Origin: Crambe crambe
Taxonomy: Eukaryota > Porifera > Demospongiae > Poecilosclerida > Crambeidae
Reading direction: 5' to 3'
DNA length: 64,000 nucleotides
Assembly: GCA_963924555.1 (NCBI GenBank)
Contig: OZ004588.1
Coordinates: 1,922,001 to 1,986,000, forward strand
Below, one piece after another: positions 49,007 to 60,274 of this stretch. Under the pieces are notes generated by a model. That model worked only from the letters and a program-made list of their open reading frames with translations, was not told the DNA's origin and did no database searches. A program made the position numbers and the translations under genes. Every line of letters begins with the position of its first letter. The first letter of the stretch is position 1.

Positions 49007-50742
49007 AGACTTGTCCAGTTCCCTGACGTCCAGTCTGGTTTTGATATTAAGAGTAAGTCTAGCAGGGGGGGTGGGATCGGGGAGGCCGACTTGTTTGCCT
49101 GTGGGATAAGAGAGTGAAATAAGTCTACCCTGTCTCTTGAGAGAGCATCTGCTGCCACATTGTTAATCCCTGGGATGTGAGTGGCTGTGAGAAGGAATTG
49201 AAACTTTGCGGTGATGAAGGCCAAGCACCTCATCAAGTGCATTACTTCTTTATCCTTGCTTGAGTTCTGGTTCACAATAGCCACTACTGCTGCATTGTCA
49301 CATTGGACCAGGACTGTTTTCCCCGCCCAATCTTTGCCCCAAGTGGCGGCAGCTATCACTACGGGGATCAATTCCTTTATGGTGATATGCTGGTCTGCTA
49401 TGGGGCTTGCCCACTTGAGTTGGAACCAAACTGACTCCGAATAGGCACCACACCCCCAACTGCCTGACGCATCTGAGGTAACGATCACTTCTGGGGATGC
49501 CGGAATGGTGGCTCTCATCATAGAGATTCCATTCCATGATGCTGCAAATTGAAACCACCACTCAATGTCAGACCGAGCCTCAATGTTCAGACGGATGAAG
49601 TGATCTAGGTGCTTGGTTGCTGTGGATAAATCAATGAGTCTGCGAAGAAATACTCTACCTGACCTGACTGCTTTGCACGCATGTGATAGGGAACCTATCA
49701 GTGATAAAAGCTCCCTCTTTCTGCAAGCTTTTCTCCCTCTCCATGAAGCTAATAGGGATTGAAGATTGGCTAGCTTCTCCTTAGGAAGGCGGATTTCCAG
49801 TGTCACAGAATCCAATTCCAGGCCTAGGAAGTGGATACAGGTAAGGGGGCCCGTACATTTCTCTGTTTCCACTGGAAGGCCCGCCTCCTCACAAGTTTTC
49901 ATCATTGCTGCCATGCTGGCTTGGCATTCGTCACAGCTGGGCCTTCCCACTGTGATGAAGTCATCCAGATAGTAGAACACTATGGTGGCCCCGTTTCTTC
50001 TCATAATCCAATGGAGGGCCTCTGCTAGTGCTGAGAACAGCAGGGGGGCTGAGCGAAGGCCGAAAGGGAGGGTTTTATCAACGAACACTTTCCCTTCCCA
50101 TTGCATACCTAGTAGGAGGCGGTCTGGTGGGAAGACCGGCACATTTCTGTAAGCTTGCCGGATGTCAAGCTTTGCCATCTTGGACCCTTTCCCCAGCCGT
50201 AAGACAGCTGCTATCACCTCGTCTGTGGAAGTGTAACTAATGCTGCTGATATCCTTTGCAATACCGTCATTAACACTGTGGCCCTCTGGGGAAGATAAGT
50301 CCAGGATCAGTCGCCATTTGTTTGGCTTGTTCTTCTTTGGAATTACTCCAAATGGACTACAGTGTACTCCCAATACTTGTGCTTCCTCAATTGAGCCCAC
50401 TTCCTCTATGCGGCCTTGCCTTAGCTCGTCCCTGATGTAGTCTGACACCACCCCTGGGTGACTGCGTGTGGACAGCATATTGCTATTCTTTGCTTTTAAC
50501 CCAACTGAGCCATGTTGGAAGCCAATCTTGAACCCTTGTCTTATGCCCTTTATGACGAGGCGAGCAAATATTTTATCTGGATGGGAGGCTAGCTGCCTTT
50601 CCCAATACTCTGGCTGCAGTGGTGTGGTGATAGTGCTCAGGCTTTCTGGGAGGTTGGCTACTCCTGTTATACTTTGGCATTGGTCTATGGCTGCCAATTT
50701 GCTGCCGAATGGGTGCCCACTTTGCGGTCTGCCTGGAAACAA
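48979..50742 (-). CDS. Reverse transcriptase-RNase H polyprotein (Ngaro type)
   Basis: A 587-codon frame whose first listed codon is TTG, not ATG. A strong pyrimidine tract and TTTCCAG acceptor end at about 50733, so the reading frame probably begins by splicing from an upstream exon; no clear donor was found. RT motifs include KLDIRQAYR (Asp193), LPFGLRSAP and YYLDDF (257-262, catalytic Asp pair). RNase H follows with SDASGSWGCGAY (Asp424), KEL (Glu457), CDNAAVVAIV (Asp482) and VAADALSR (Asp532). All expected catalytic residues are present. The frame ends 28 bp inside the downstream recombinase frame. Confidence 0.9.
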   Translation of the reverse strand: MFPGRPQSGHPFGSKLAAIDQCQSITGVANLPESLSTITTPLQPEYWERQLASHPDKIFARLVIKGIRQGFKIGFQHGSVGLKAKNSNMLSTRSHPGVVSDYIRDELRQGRIEEVGSIEEAQVLGVHCSPFGVIPKKNKPNKWRLILDLSSPEGHSVNDGIAKDISSISYTSTDEVIAAVLRLGKGSKMAKLDIRQAYRNVPVFPPDRLLLGMQWEGKVFVDKTLPFGLRSAPLLFSALAEALHWIMRRNGATIVFYYLDDFITVGRPSCDECQASMAAMMKTCEEAGLPVETEKCTGPLTCIHFLGLELDSVTLEIRLPKEKLANLQSLLASWRGRKACRKRELLSLIGSLSHACKAVRSGRVFLRRLIDLSTATKHLDHFIRLNIEARSDIEWWFQFAASWNGISMMRATIPASPEVIVTSDASGSWGCGAYSESVWFQLKWASPIADQHITIKELIPVVIAAATWGKDWAGKTVLVQCDNAAVVAIVNQNSSKDKEVMHLMRCLAFITAKFQFLLTATHIPGINNVAADALSRDRVDLFHSLIPQANKSASPIPPPLLDLLLISKPDWTSGNWTSLWSTIFEMA

Positions 50743-51083
50743 GGAGACAAGAGTGAGGGTTAAAAGGAAGAGAAAGTATATGGAGAGAAAGGAGCAAAGA
50801 AAGGAGAGGTGTGGCAGAAAAGTGTGACTATTCGGCTGGGGGGAGCAGTTTATATCTACTTTGCCGCCTTTTTGTTGTTGTTGTTGCTGTGTTTTTTTGT
50901 TGTTGTTTTTGTTACTTTTTTTTTTTTTTATTATTTTTTTTTTTTATTATATATTTTTTAATATTACATATGATTATTGACCAAAATACCTAGTTCATAA
51001 TTTGTACTAATCAGATGATTATTATTTCCCCCATCACAGGGGCTGTCCTCTATAATTATATGTTAGGCTAACTGTAGACAATT
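50743..51083 (-). other. Non-coding gap between gag and RT frames
   Basis: T-rich on + (A-rich on the coding strand), with runs of T and TTG repeats around 50,870-50,955. It ends, on the coding strand, in a long pyrimidine tract and CAG at about 50733, consistent with an intron upstream of the RT exon. Confidence 0.5.
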
Positions 51084-52513
51084 TCACTGTTGCAGGGAAG
51101 TTTTATCCTTGCTGTTGCTAGTGGACACATTCGATGGGCACAGCTTCAGGGGGTGACTCCCCCGACACTTTGAGCAGATGTGCATAAATCTGCATCTGGC
51201 ACCAAAGCTGCAATCGCCCCCGTCTGACCGGTTAAACTTGATACATACTGGCTTGTCTGTGGCCGGGGGTCTTGTAGCCTGATACGGGCGTTTGCGAGGG
51301 GGGAGGTAGCTTGCAGGGCAGTTGTCTGTCGAATGATCCAGGCACTGACAGCGCTGGCACCAGCCTTCGGGGCTTTTCGCCATTCCGAGGAAGCATTGGG
51401 AATATATGCTTGGGTCAACTTTCGCCCAGGACTGAGCTGGGGAGCTGGCTGCCTCTATGCGAAAATTTTGATCGTATACGATCCAAGACGGCCATTTGTA
51501 CTTCTTGCTGGCCTTGGCGATCAAGTTCAGATAGGCCATCTTATCCGCTACCTTGTCTGGGTGCTTTTGAGCATGTACTGCCACGTACAAAGCGTAGCAT
51601 TGCAGCCATGTGGATAGGTCGGGAATAAGCTTTTTGGTTTGCAAGAGGTCCTCCGCTTGAACTATGATAAATTGGCCATCCATGCCTTGGTTCAGTGCAC
51701 GCATTTTTCCTTTGGCTGGGGGTAATTCGGAGAAATCGATATACTCTTCTGCCCAGATTTTTTCCACCGTTCTCTTCGGTAGGGCTGCTAGTCCTTGGCC
51801 TGATGGTACCAGAGGGTTTGGCTTTGTTGCCGGCTGATCTTTTCCCCCTGGGGGGTCTGGCTCAATGCTGTTTCCTGCTGCTAGTATGGCCAGTTGCTCT
51901 GGGTCAGGCATGACTCCGAGATCACCATCTGCAGCACAAAGGCAGGATGGTAATTAAGTGCTACTATTTGCTGGCAGGGGTGCTACTTGGGTGCTAATGC
52001 TTGTGGCAGTGACTCACAACTTTTTTTTTTGCTGCCTTACTGCTGTGTTGGTGTGGCTGGGAGTTTTTATTTTCAATTTTTTAACTTTTTTTTTTTTAAA
52101 TTTTTTTTTTAAATTTTTTTTTTTAAATTTATTATTATTATTATTCTGCTTGCTACCTCCCTGTTGCCACTTTTTGTGCTCTGCCCGGTAAGCCCCTTGC
52201 TGGGCCACCTCTAGTATCACCGCTGGTGATTCTATCAGGTAAGAAGCTTGATTGGCCTCCCCTAGCATCACCGCTGGTGATGGCTGTGCCTACAACTGAA
52301 TTAGTTCACACCTTTGAAAGGTGGAGAGAGAGGAGGCTGACTTACCCACTACTTGAACCTACCTTCGTTCGGTGTGGTGGTTGCATTTTCTTGAGTGCCA
52401 TTTGTTCCTGCTATGCGCTGGGTCACTCCTGAGATTATGGCCTCGAGCGTAGCTTGATTGAGCTGGATGGGCGCTCCATTCTCCGCTTCGTTGTCCGTTC
52501 GTTCGGTAGACAT
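51084..52513 (-). CDS. Ngaro gag-like protein (two exons)
   Basis: Exon 1 is 52363-52513 and exon 2 is 51084-51928, joined across a 434-bp intron (donor GAAG|GTAGGT, acceptor GTGCTGCAG). The join is in frame (NE+DGDLG) and gives 331 residues. An alternative start lies at 52633 inside repeat A. The C-terminal third has zinc-binding motifs: CQRCQCLDHSTDNC (CX2CX4HX4C), a CCCH-like segment from CIKFN to CRFMH, and CSKCRGSHPLKLC. Such a cluster is typical of capsid/nucleic-acid-binding gag proteins of DIRS/Ngaro elements. The intron holds T-rich low-complexity DNA. Confidence 0.72.
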
Positions 52514-52560
52514 GTCTGGAGGTCTGGAGGAACAGTTGGTGAGGGGTAATGCTATGGAGC

Positions 52561-52819
52561 ACGAAGAAAGCTTCAGCCAACTGTCCCACTGTCTCGAGCA
52601 GTATATTTGCCAAGAATGCTGAGTTGAGCGCACATGGTCATAGTTATAGCTTGAGTTGTACGCATGCGTGCGGAGGCCCTGCGCCCTGCGCCACTAATTC
52701 CTGTGGCTGTCCGTGCGTTCTAACGCTAGATAGAGAACCTGTAATCTTGACTCCCGGCCAGATGAGCTTGCCTGCCCCTCTTTATGTTAACTCTGTTTAA
52801 CTTGATGTTAAACTCCATT
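52561..52819 (-). repeat. Ngaro split direct repeat A, 5' terminal copy
   Basis: 259 bp matching 47433-47691. On the coding strand this is the 5' end and should hold the promoter; it includes a GC-rich stretch with GTACGCATGCGTGCGG. An open frame entering gag exon 1 begins inside it. Confidence 0.88.
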
Positions 52820-52893
52820 CTGTCCCTGCATACACATAGAAGAATGAACTCTATACATAGCTAAAACCATAAAAGAGAGGAAAAAGACCAGGA

Positions 52894-53184
52894 ACAAGTA
52901 AGGGAAAAAGCATTTCGTGAAATGAAAAAAGATGTAGGGATGACCACTGCTCAAAAAAGTAAGGAAACAAGAAGGATGGAATCTTTGTTCTGTATATCCA
53001 GCCAACAATCCCTACATATACGTACATTACTACACTATAATCTGAAGCTACCCGACGTATATGTAGGGATTGTTGGCTGGATATACAGAACAAAGATTCC
53101 ATCCTTCTTGTTTCCTTACTTTTTTGAGCAGTGGTCATCCCTACATCTTTTTTCATTTCACGAAATGCTTTTTCCCTTACTTGT
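52894..53184. mobile_element. Palindromic foldback element (about 290 bp)
   Basis: Arms of about 120 bp start ACAAGTAAGGGAAAAAGC and end GCTTTTTCCCTTACTTGT. It begins 75 bp beyond the Ngaro 5' terminus. Confidence 0.8.
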
Positions 53185-53441
53185 ACAACATAAAGTAATA
53201 CATGTATTTTCCTTTCACTAATTATCCAGCCAAACAATTAACTCTCAATGGGCCTGGTCCCTGCCACTTTATCTTCCCAAAACTTATATTTTCACACAAC
53301 CATTACCTAGAAGAGTAAATGTTAGGCCAAAATAATTAATTGCGAATTTGATCTACCTTCTTCATCATTTAAGGTTACAATTGTATTTCAAGTAGGAACA
53401 ATATCAGTTTGGCTAAATTTAGTACCTGTTGATAATAGTTT

Positions 53442-54478
53442 CCTTAAAGGGTAGGTGAAATGAAAAAATTATTTCTCAGTTTATTACATTTTTGGGTTGT
53501 TTTGTATGCCTACATTACTGGGAAGAAATATGAGAAGCATTGGTTGAAGTCTCACAGAAAATAGCAGTAGAAGTTGGCCATTTCATTTATATCCTGTTTG
53601 GGGCGGGGCTTACTTGTGATGTCATAGAGGGAATTCATTGTATAATCCCTATTGAAAATAATACAAATGTTGGAGTCTGTATTTCACATAAGGTTTGATA
53701 TTTCCACTCCAAAGTTTGCACTAACAAATGCTAGGGTATGTTAAAGGCTGTAACAAAGTTTAAAGTCCATGCCTCTGATCAAAGGTGAGATATCTTTCAC
53801 TGCATACAAGATATAAAAATAGGCTTTTTGAGCTGATGATCAATCTAGTATGCTGTAGGTAGGGGCTTAAAAGTCTTAGATAGACTTACTGGAGTATGTG
53901 TGAGCTGTCTTAGATATACTGGAACATGTGTGAGCTATACAGCATAAAAGATGATGCCTAGCTAGCTTGTAAGCTTAGTTTGACAGCTAGTAGGTATGAT
54001 GCCTTGTGCTGTATATGTATAACTCACACATGCTCCAGTAAGTCTATCTGAGAATTCTAGCTCCCTACCTACAGCATGACAAGCTGGCCATCAGCTCTGA
54101 GTGCTTGTTTCTACATTTTGAAGTGATTTTTTGAATATCTCACCTTTGGTAACAGGCATGAGCTTCAAATATTGGCATAACTTTTAGCATACTCTAAGAT
54201 TAACTTGTGTAAAGTTTGGAGGGAATACACTGAACCATGTGTGAAATACAGACTCCAGCATTTTTATTATTTTCAATAGGGATTGTACAATGAGTTCCCT
54301 CTATGACATCACAAGTAAGCCCCGCCCAAAACAGGATGTAAATAAAATTGTCAACTTCTACTGCTATTTTCTCAGTGAGATTTCAACCAATGCTTCTCAT
54401 ATTTTTTCCCAGTAATGTAGGCATACAAAACAACCCAAAAATGTAAAAAAAAATTTTCATTTCACCTACCCTTTAAGG
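53442..54478. mobile_element. Long foldback MITE with TTAA at its ends (about 1 kb)
   Basis: Starts CCTTAAAGGGTAGGTGAAAT and ends ATTTCACCTACCCTTTAAGG. Inverted arms extend inward for about 450 bp, including GATGTCATAGAGGGAA / TTCCCTCTATGACATC. TTAA just inside each end would fit a piggyBac-type target site, but TTAA is itself palindromic, so this is tentative. Confidence 0.75.
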
Positions 54479-56206
54479 TGTATGCTTGCATACCCACATC
54501 ATCTGTAGGTGCCTGATTATAGCACATCAAATCACCTGTAGGTGTCTGATTGATATGTCCAAATAAGTGCCAGTTGCTCACACAAGCTACATACAATGGT
54601 GGTCATTATTTGTGAAGCACCTCATGTCCAACCTATACTTGTAATATTGAGACTCTTTACCCACTATAGAAATAGACTTGGATAATGACTTTTACTCAGT
54701 GCTCAATTGTTGTTCTGACTGAGTCTGTCTAATACCGGTTGCCTGTGGAGAGCTTAGTTGCTGCCAAGTTTGCCAGTGTTTAATTTGCCAACAATTTAAG
54801 TTGGTCAGCATTTTGTAGGACTAGAGCAGTTGAGCCACCAGCTCTATGTATGGACAAGTGGTACCATTGTACAAGCTGTGGACTCCTCAAGCCCTCGAGT
54901 GTTCCATAAGGCCTGGTAGCACTTAAAGGCCTTCAGTTAGAAGTACTTTTGGCTCTCTTTCTGTGGCATAATGTAATTGGTCTATTCTGAACTGGTGAAA
55001 TTACTTTTCCACAGCTGATTGCTCCAACCACATCATAATGAAGGGGGAGACCCCTAAATTAGTGTTGTGTGTACTAACTGATCCTGTTATGTGTTTCATT
55101 ATGCACACTATCACATGTTAATTTCCTCTGGATACCACATATGTACATGCATGCACATCCACTGGCTTGCAATAACATACCATGTGCATTATAAACTAAT
55201 TTCTTATGATCCAGGGACTGATTTTTTGGTTGGGTTGTACTATGTCTAGTATTGGACTTTCCAGGAGAAGAAGTGTATGTCCCTATACTGTGTGTGTGTG
55301 TGTTTATGTTGTGGTGCAAATTACTGTCGATTTTCTTTCACATAATTATGTTTTATAATATTGAAAAGGAATTTTAACTACCTTCTCTTCTCATATATAC
55401 ACTCGTGACTTTCTAATGTTGAGACCCTTTACCCATATCCAGAGAGGTTGTCATAGCACTTTCAGTCGATATGAGCATTCACTTTCTGTTTCAATATAAA
55501 TCCCTTTCTATTCTCCTGTATCAAACCATATTAATTGAGCTTAGCCTAGGAGGGTGTGCGTAGTCTGAGCATGTTTAAAATAAGTACCTGCCATTCAATC
55601 AGTGATAGCTTTCAATTGGTAAAGGTCATCCATTGATCCACCCATCTTGGATGTATTTTCTTGTAGTTGAAGTGTGTATGATGATAATTATGATGATAGT
55701 ACATTTAACTAGGATACATACCTATAACTTACCTGTTAATATCAACTGTCAGTCATCAATCACAAAATCAGTCTGTTTCGGCTTCCATTTAAATTGATAA
55801 TTGATTATAGATCTATTCAGCTCTTTATGCATGTGTGAAAGTTTCATTCCAGACAGATCCTGTTATTCCATAGAGCTGAAATTACTGAATGATATCTTAT
55901 AAGCAACTTTTTTATGCTCTGCAGTTTTCCATTCACAATCAGTGGTAAAATTGTATAGAACCTTCCTCAATTGATGTGTGTTAGTGAAGTGGAAGTGGTT
56001 AGAATCTCTATGTCAAAAAATTTCAAAGCATCTGGGGGTCAGAGATAATGTCTGAGATCCCCCTCCCCTCAACACAATACGTACACATAATGTGTTGCTG
56101 CTATCACTTGTAGTATGTATGTTTTTTACCGAACACACCCTCACCCCCCACATTTTTTGCATCGTAGAATCTATTTAAATATTGTATATTGTGAATGCAA
56201 TCACAG

Positions 56207-56258
56207 AATGAGATAAAGGAAGAGGAGCAGTCGTAATCATCCCTCTAAGAGACCAAAG
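56207..56258 (+). other. Microexon-like repeat, copy 8
   Basis: 52 bp, acceptor AATCACAG, donor CAAAG|GTAACC. Shortened at both the GATGATGAAG and CCCTTACAG segments, yet the splice sites remain. Confidence 0.45.
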
Positions 56259-57947
56259 GTAACCATCAATCCTTTTCACCTTATACTTGTACTGTGTAAT
56301 AGTTTCTTTAAAGTCAATTGGATCCCATTGCGTCTTGTGGCAAAAATGATGTGTAAAAGCAGCCCTTACTTAATTACTTTCCTTTCACATGTGATTTCCT
56401 TTTTGATGTGATTTTTTAGAGCATTGTTATTGTATTTCTATCACCTTCTCCTCCTCAAGCCTCTTTGTGCTTGTATGTACTAGCATGTGGAATCATGCAT
56501 TGCTCTTATCCTGCTTCCCTTTTAGAAAGTGCCTTTTGTATGGCTCTATCCATGCTGTCCTATATTCAGGTTCAATACATTTTCTAGTAACTCCTTCATA
56601 TCCACCAACATCATCCACCATCTCGTTGTCACATAACATTAAGTTAATTACATATGTTAATATCCCAGGAGAATGCACTATTCTACTGCATTGTTTAGTT
56701 GTCCAAATGTCACAATATCAGTTTGGCTAAATTGTAGCCTTAAGGGTGTTTGCAATAGCAACGCCCGTGCTTCTATTTCTAGAGTTTGAAAAGGTTGTCC
56801 TGCACTTATACTGCAGCTAGTTGGATAATTTTATAGTCTTATCTTCAGATAGGATCAATCTACACACTATGTATTAGTTATTAAGAGGGGGTGGGGCATG
56901 GTGTGGCTTAAATATCTTAAACCATAAAATTTTGATTACCTCCTACATCTCAGGAATCACTGGTTGGAATCAGCTAATTTTTTGCATGCAGCTTTCATAA
57001 GCCAAGGTGATCAATGTAACAGTTAGTTTTTTTCTATATCTAGCTTAGACTTTTCAAATCACAAGGTTGGGCATGAAAAAATAAGAATAAACAAAAAATT
57101 AATATTGAAATTCAATGTTATGTTGTAGAATACAGATAGAAGGTGTCTGAGAGAAAAAATTATCCAAGTAAGTCCAACAGTTCCTGAGAATTACAGGCAT
57201 TAGCAAAGTTGTTCATAGCACCCACGAAAATTAGGCAATATTTAAAATTTTTGGTGTGTGTGGTAGTGACATGGCTAGGATATTTTGCTTATTGCTGCTC
57301 TAAACAGCTCTGGAGTTATACTTCCCTAGCAACCATGCGTGGGTGGAGGGTTGCCAGCACCCTTAAGGTGTGTTTGTGCAGACCCAAAATCCGAAGTACT
57401 GTCCTGGCTCTGTTCCTCTGGCATAATCAGGGGTGTATAAGGGAGGGCAAGCCTGGGGTATAGAAAAAAGAAGGGGGTGGGGGCGAACGAAAAGTGGATC
57501 TGCATGTGGTATAGATGACCGAGTGGCTACGAGGGGTGTGTGCCCCCTCCTGTGCAGACCATAAAAAAAAAATTTATTTTTGGTGGTTGTACTATGTCTA
57601 GTATTGGACTTTAGACTGAAGTAAAGGGTCCCTATGGGTATGTCAACCATGTGGTCCCATAACTATCACATTTGTACACATTAATACAACATCTTATATA
57701 AAAGTAGCACCCTACGCTGGTGGAAACTATTTTGTCCTGCACTTACTGGGTATGTATTGTTTGATTCTTTATTCATTACTGATGCAGTCACCTAATCCAA
57801 TGTCCTATACAACAGTTCCATTGCACAGAGAATGCCTTTGAAGTGGTTACAGGACAAACATGTCTAGAAATAAATGACTTGATAGTACCTGACACTCTGT
57901 AGTGGTATAATGTACATGTGTGGTATTCCCCTCTGTTTTCTTTACAG

Positions 57948-58522
57948 ATGCTTCAGCTAAAGGAAAACTGAAACATTTCAAACTTGGTTGCTGCTGATTT
58001 TGTTGACTCTACCTCCTCTCCCCTCCTCCCTCAGAGATTGCCTCCTCAATAAAAGGGTCCAGCTGGTCCTTACTGAAGAGCACTTGCACCCATGGATTCT
58101 GGATCAACTAAAGGTACGTACATGGGGACTATTTAGAGTTATTCATGTTCAGAAAGGTTACTATCTTATTTGCACAATTTGGACCCTTCTATATCAATGT
58201 TGTGGTTAATGAGCCTTTGATGTGTGAGATAATCCCCACTCGCTTATATACCTCAGCCTGTTTCAATTCCAGTGTCCTCCCTCACACCTCCCAATCACTA
58301 TGACTTGTAACTATAGGCTGTGAATTGATCAGTCAATAATGACCCTTTGACCTTTGCCCTTTCTAGGAGAGATGAGGGGTAGGTGTATCGTCACAAGAAT
58401 CTGAAAATGACAAAGTCTCTCACTTATGGAGATTGCAACTCTACCAAGAACCAGTGGTGACTGATTAGCCACACCCATGTGGCAACACCCACTTATATTG
58501 TAGTGGGTGTTGTCTTTCATCT
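57948..58522 (+). other. 3' part of the repeat unit, copy 3
   Basis: Pieces are a start at 57948 after TTTACAG, an exon 58035-58113 (after CCTCAG; donor AAAG|GTACGT), and a last-exon relative from 58367 (after TTCTAG) with SQESEND-like coding that then diverges. Confidence 0.4.
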
Positions 58523-59009
58523 TTTATAAAATATATCCATTATTTTGTATGAGAGTTCAGTATCATTATTTGATGTGACCAGTTGATACTTCATTGTCAA
58601 ATTAATACTACACAATATCTAATACTTACACAAAAAGTTACAATAAAGTCAAAAATAGCACTCCAGCAAGTCCAATGCAGTTCAATTTCAATGTGGTATG
58701 AATTCATCAGATGGTGTGGCAGAACAGATTTATTAGGCTGAATGTAAAAGGTCATCACCCTCAGTCGAATTGGATATCAGGTTATGTAGAAGCTCTATAG
58801 TGTGATTCATGCAAGATAACACTTTTATTGTCTGGAGATGATGATCTGATAGCACTTTTGAATGAACGAGCCAGAATGATAATACTGTACAGCAGCAGGT
58901 ATTCCTTGATTCTATGCTTTTCGTGTGGATCTTCCATTTATTATGCAGGAAGTATGTTATTTATGACTGTACAATTCAATATACATGTATATTATTGCCA
59001 GGAGCAGTT

Positions 59010-59182
59010 TGCGCATGCGCATTTTTTGCAACCGGTTGCAAAGTGGCGGGCATTATTTAGCGTAGTAGACTGCGGAGTTTTCCTGAGGAGTGACTGTCGT
59101 CAACCCAATTGAACGATCGCGTAGGGCAGTGCTGTGAATAAGAAAACTAGTCTTGAGTCTTTGTGTACCTGCCTTTGGATCG
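59010..59182 (+). promoter_or_regulatory. NRF1-like palindrome and 5' exon, copy C
   Basis: TGCGCATGCGCA at 59010-59021, GCGGGCATTATTTAGCG, then CTGCCTTTGGATCG|GTAAGCAA with the donor at 59183. The spacing between palindrome and donor varies among copies (83 to 161 bp). Confidence 0.5.
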
Positions 59183-59451
59183 GTAAGCAATGAAAACTCT
59201 TGCTTCAGTGATAGCAGATCCACCCATCATAGAGCCATAGATAATCTATGATGTAGGAGATTCACCTCCCCATCCCCTCTCAACACAATACACATAATTT
59301 GTTGCATTTTTGAGATCACTGAAGCACTGATGTTCGCATGGATTGCAGATAGAGCTGTTTTTGACGAAAATACCTCTCACCCCCTCCACTCTTCTTTTTT
59401 TTCTTTTTCATTGTTCTAACTAATCACTGTATGTTGTGTATGCAATTACAG

Positions 59452-59523
59452 AATGAGATGATGGAAGTCCTCAAGGAAGAGGAACAGTCGTTATCGTCCC
59501 TCTAAAATACCAAACTCTTATAG
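59452..59523 (+). other. Microexon-like repeat, copy 9
   Basis: 72 bp, with the inserted G also seen in copy 7, so it reads in a different frame (MMEVLKEEEQS) and meets a stop. Donor is TTATAG|GTAACC. Confidence 0.5.
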
Positions 59524-59956
59524 GTAACCATCAATCCTTTTCATATTTGTCTGTTTGATCTTACTCGGTTACTTTCCTTTCACATGTGATTTCCTTTTGA
59601 TGTGGTTTTGAGCATTTCTATTGTACTTTCCCTCCCCCCCAAGCCTCTTTGTGATTGTATGTACTAGCATGTGTGTGGATTCATGTCCTCTATGTCCCTT
59701 CCCCTTTAGAATGTTGCTGGTGCTTTTTGTGTAACTGGCTCAGGAGGAATGAATATGGCAAGCTGGACAACAAGGTGTTGATATGGTGCAATCCATCACA
59801 TTTTCATAGGTACATATAATCAGTACGTCTTCTGATTGCCCCTCCCTCCCTATCATCTCATTTCGTCCCTAGAGTGGATAGTGGTGAGAGAGTTCATGGA
59901 CCTGAACACCTCATGGCCCACCACTGTCAATCTATGGTGTGTTTTGATATTGACTA

Positions 59957-60274
59957 CAGTAGAACCTCGTTTATCCGTACCTCGATTATCTGGAACCTCG
60001 ATTATCCAAATTCAGAATTCAACCAGCCACGCCCCCATTTTCACTTAATTAGAACATCAGCTGTTAGCGATCAGGTAGCTTTTGTTGTTGTTGCTTGTCT
60101 TGCTGGCTAGTGGTTGGCTTTTGCTAAACAGAAGAGAGTAGTGTGACTGTTAATGAGAAGGTGGCAACTGGTAAGCAGCTAGTAAAAGCTTACTACTACT
60201 TCAGTTATCCGCACTATTTCAACAGGAAACAAATTTCTGAGGACAAAGCTGTTCGGATAACTGAGGTTCTACTG
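59957..60274. mobile_element. Pogo/Tigger-type MITE (CAGTAGAACCTC ends, TA flanks)
   Basis: Starts CAGTAGAACCTCGTTTATCC and ends GGATAACTGAGGTTCTACTG, with TA on both sides (59955-59956, 60275-60276). The end sequence is of the Tigger/pogo kind. Unoccupied paralogous sites are near 40,673 and 11,875. No transposase; non-autonomous. Confidence 0.85.

Larger units (their letters stand above)
47163..52819 (-). mobile_element. Ngaro/DIRS-like tyrosine-recombinase retrotransposon
   Basis: Read on -, the order is repeat A (52561-52819), gag, RT-RNase H, YR, repeat B (47691-47849), repeat A (47433-47691), 111 bp, repeat B (47163-47321). This is the split direct repeat layout (A1-body-B1-A2-B2) diagnostic of Ngaro-type elements, which integrate through a tyrosine recombinase and make no target duplication. 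The A copies (259 bp) and B copies (159 bp) match almost without change by eye, implying recent insertion. All three ORFs are uninterrupted, so it may still be active. No methyltransferase domain, as in DIRS1, was seen. Confidence 0.9.
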
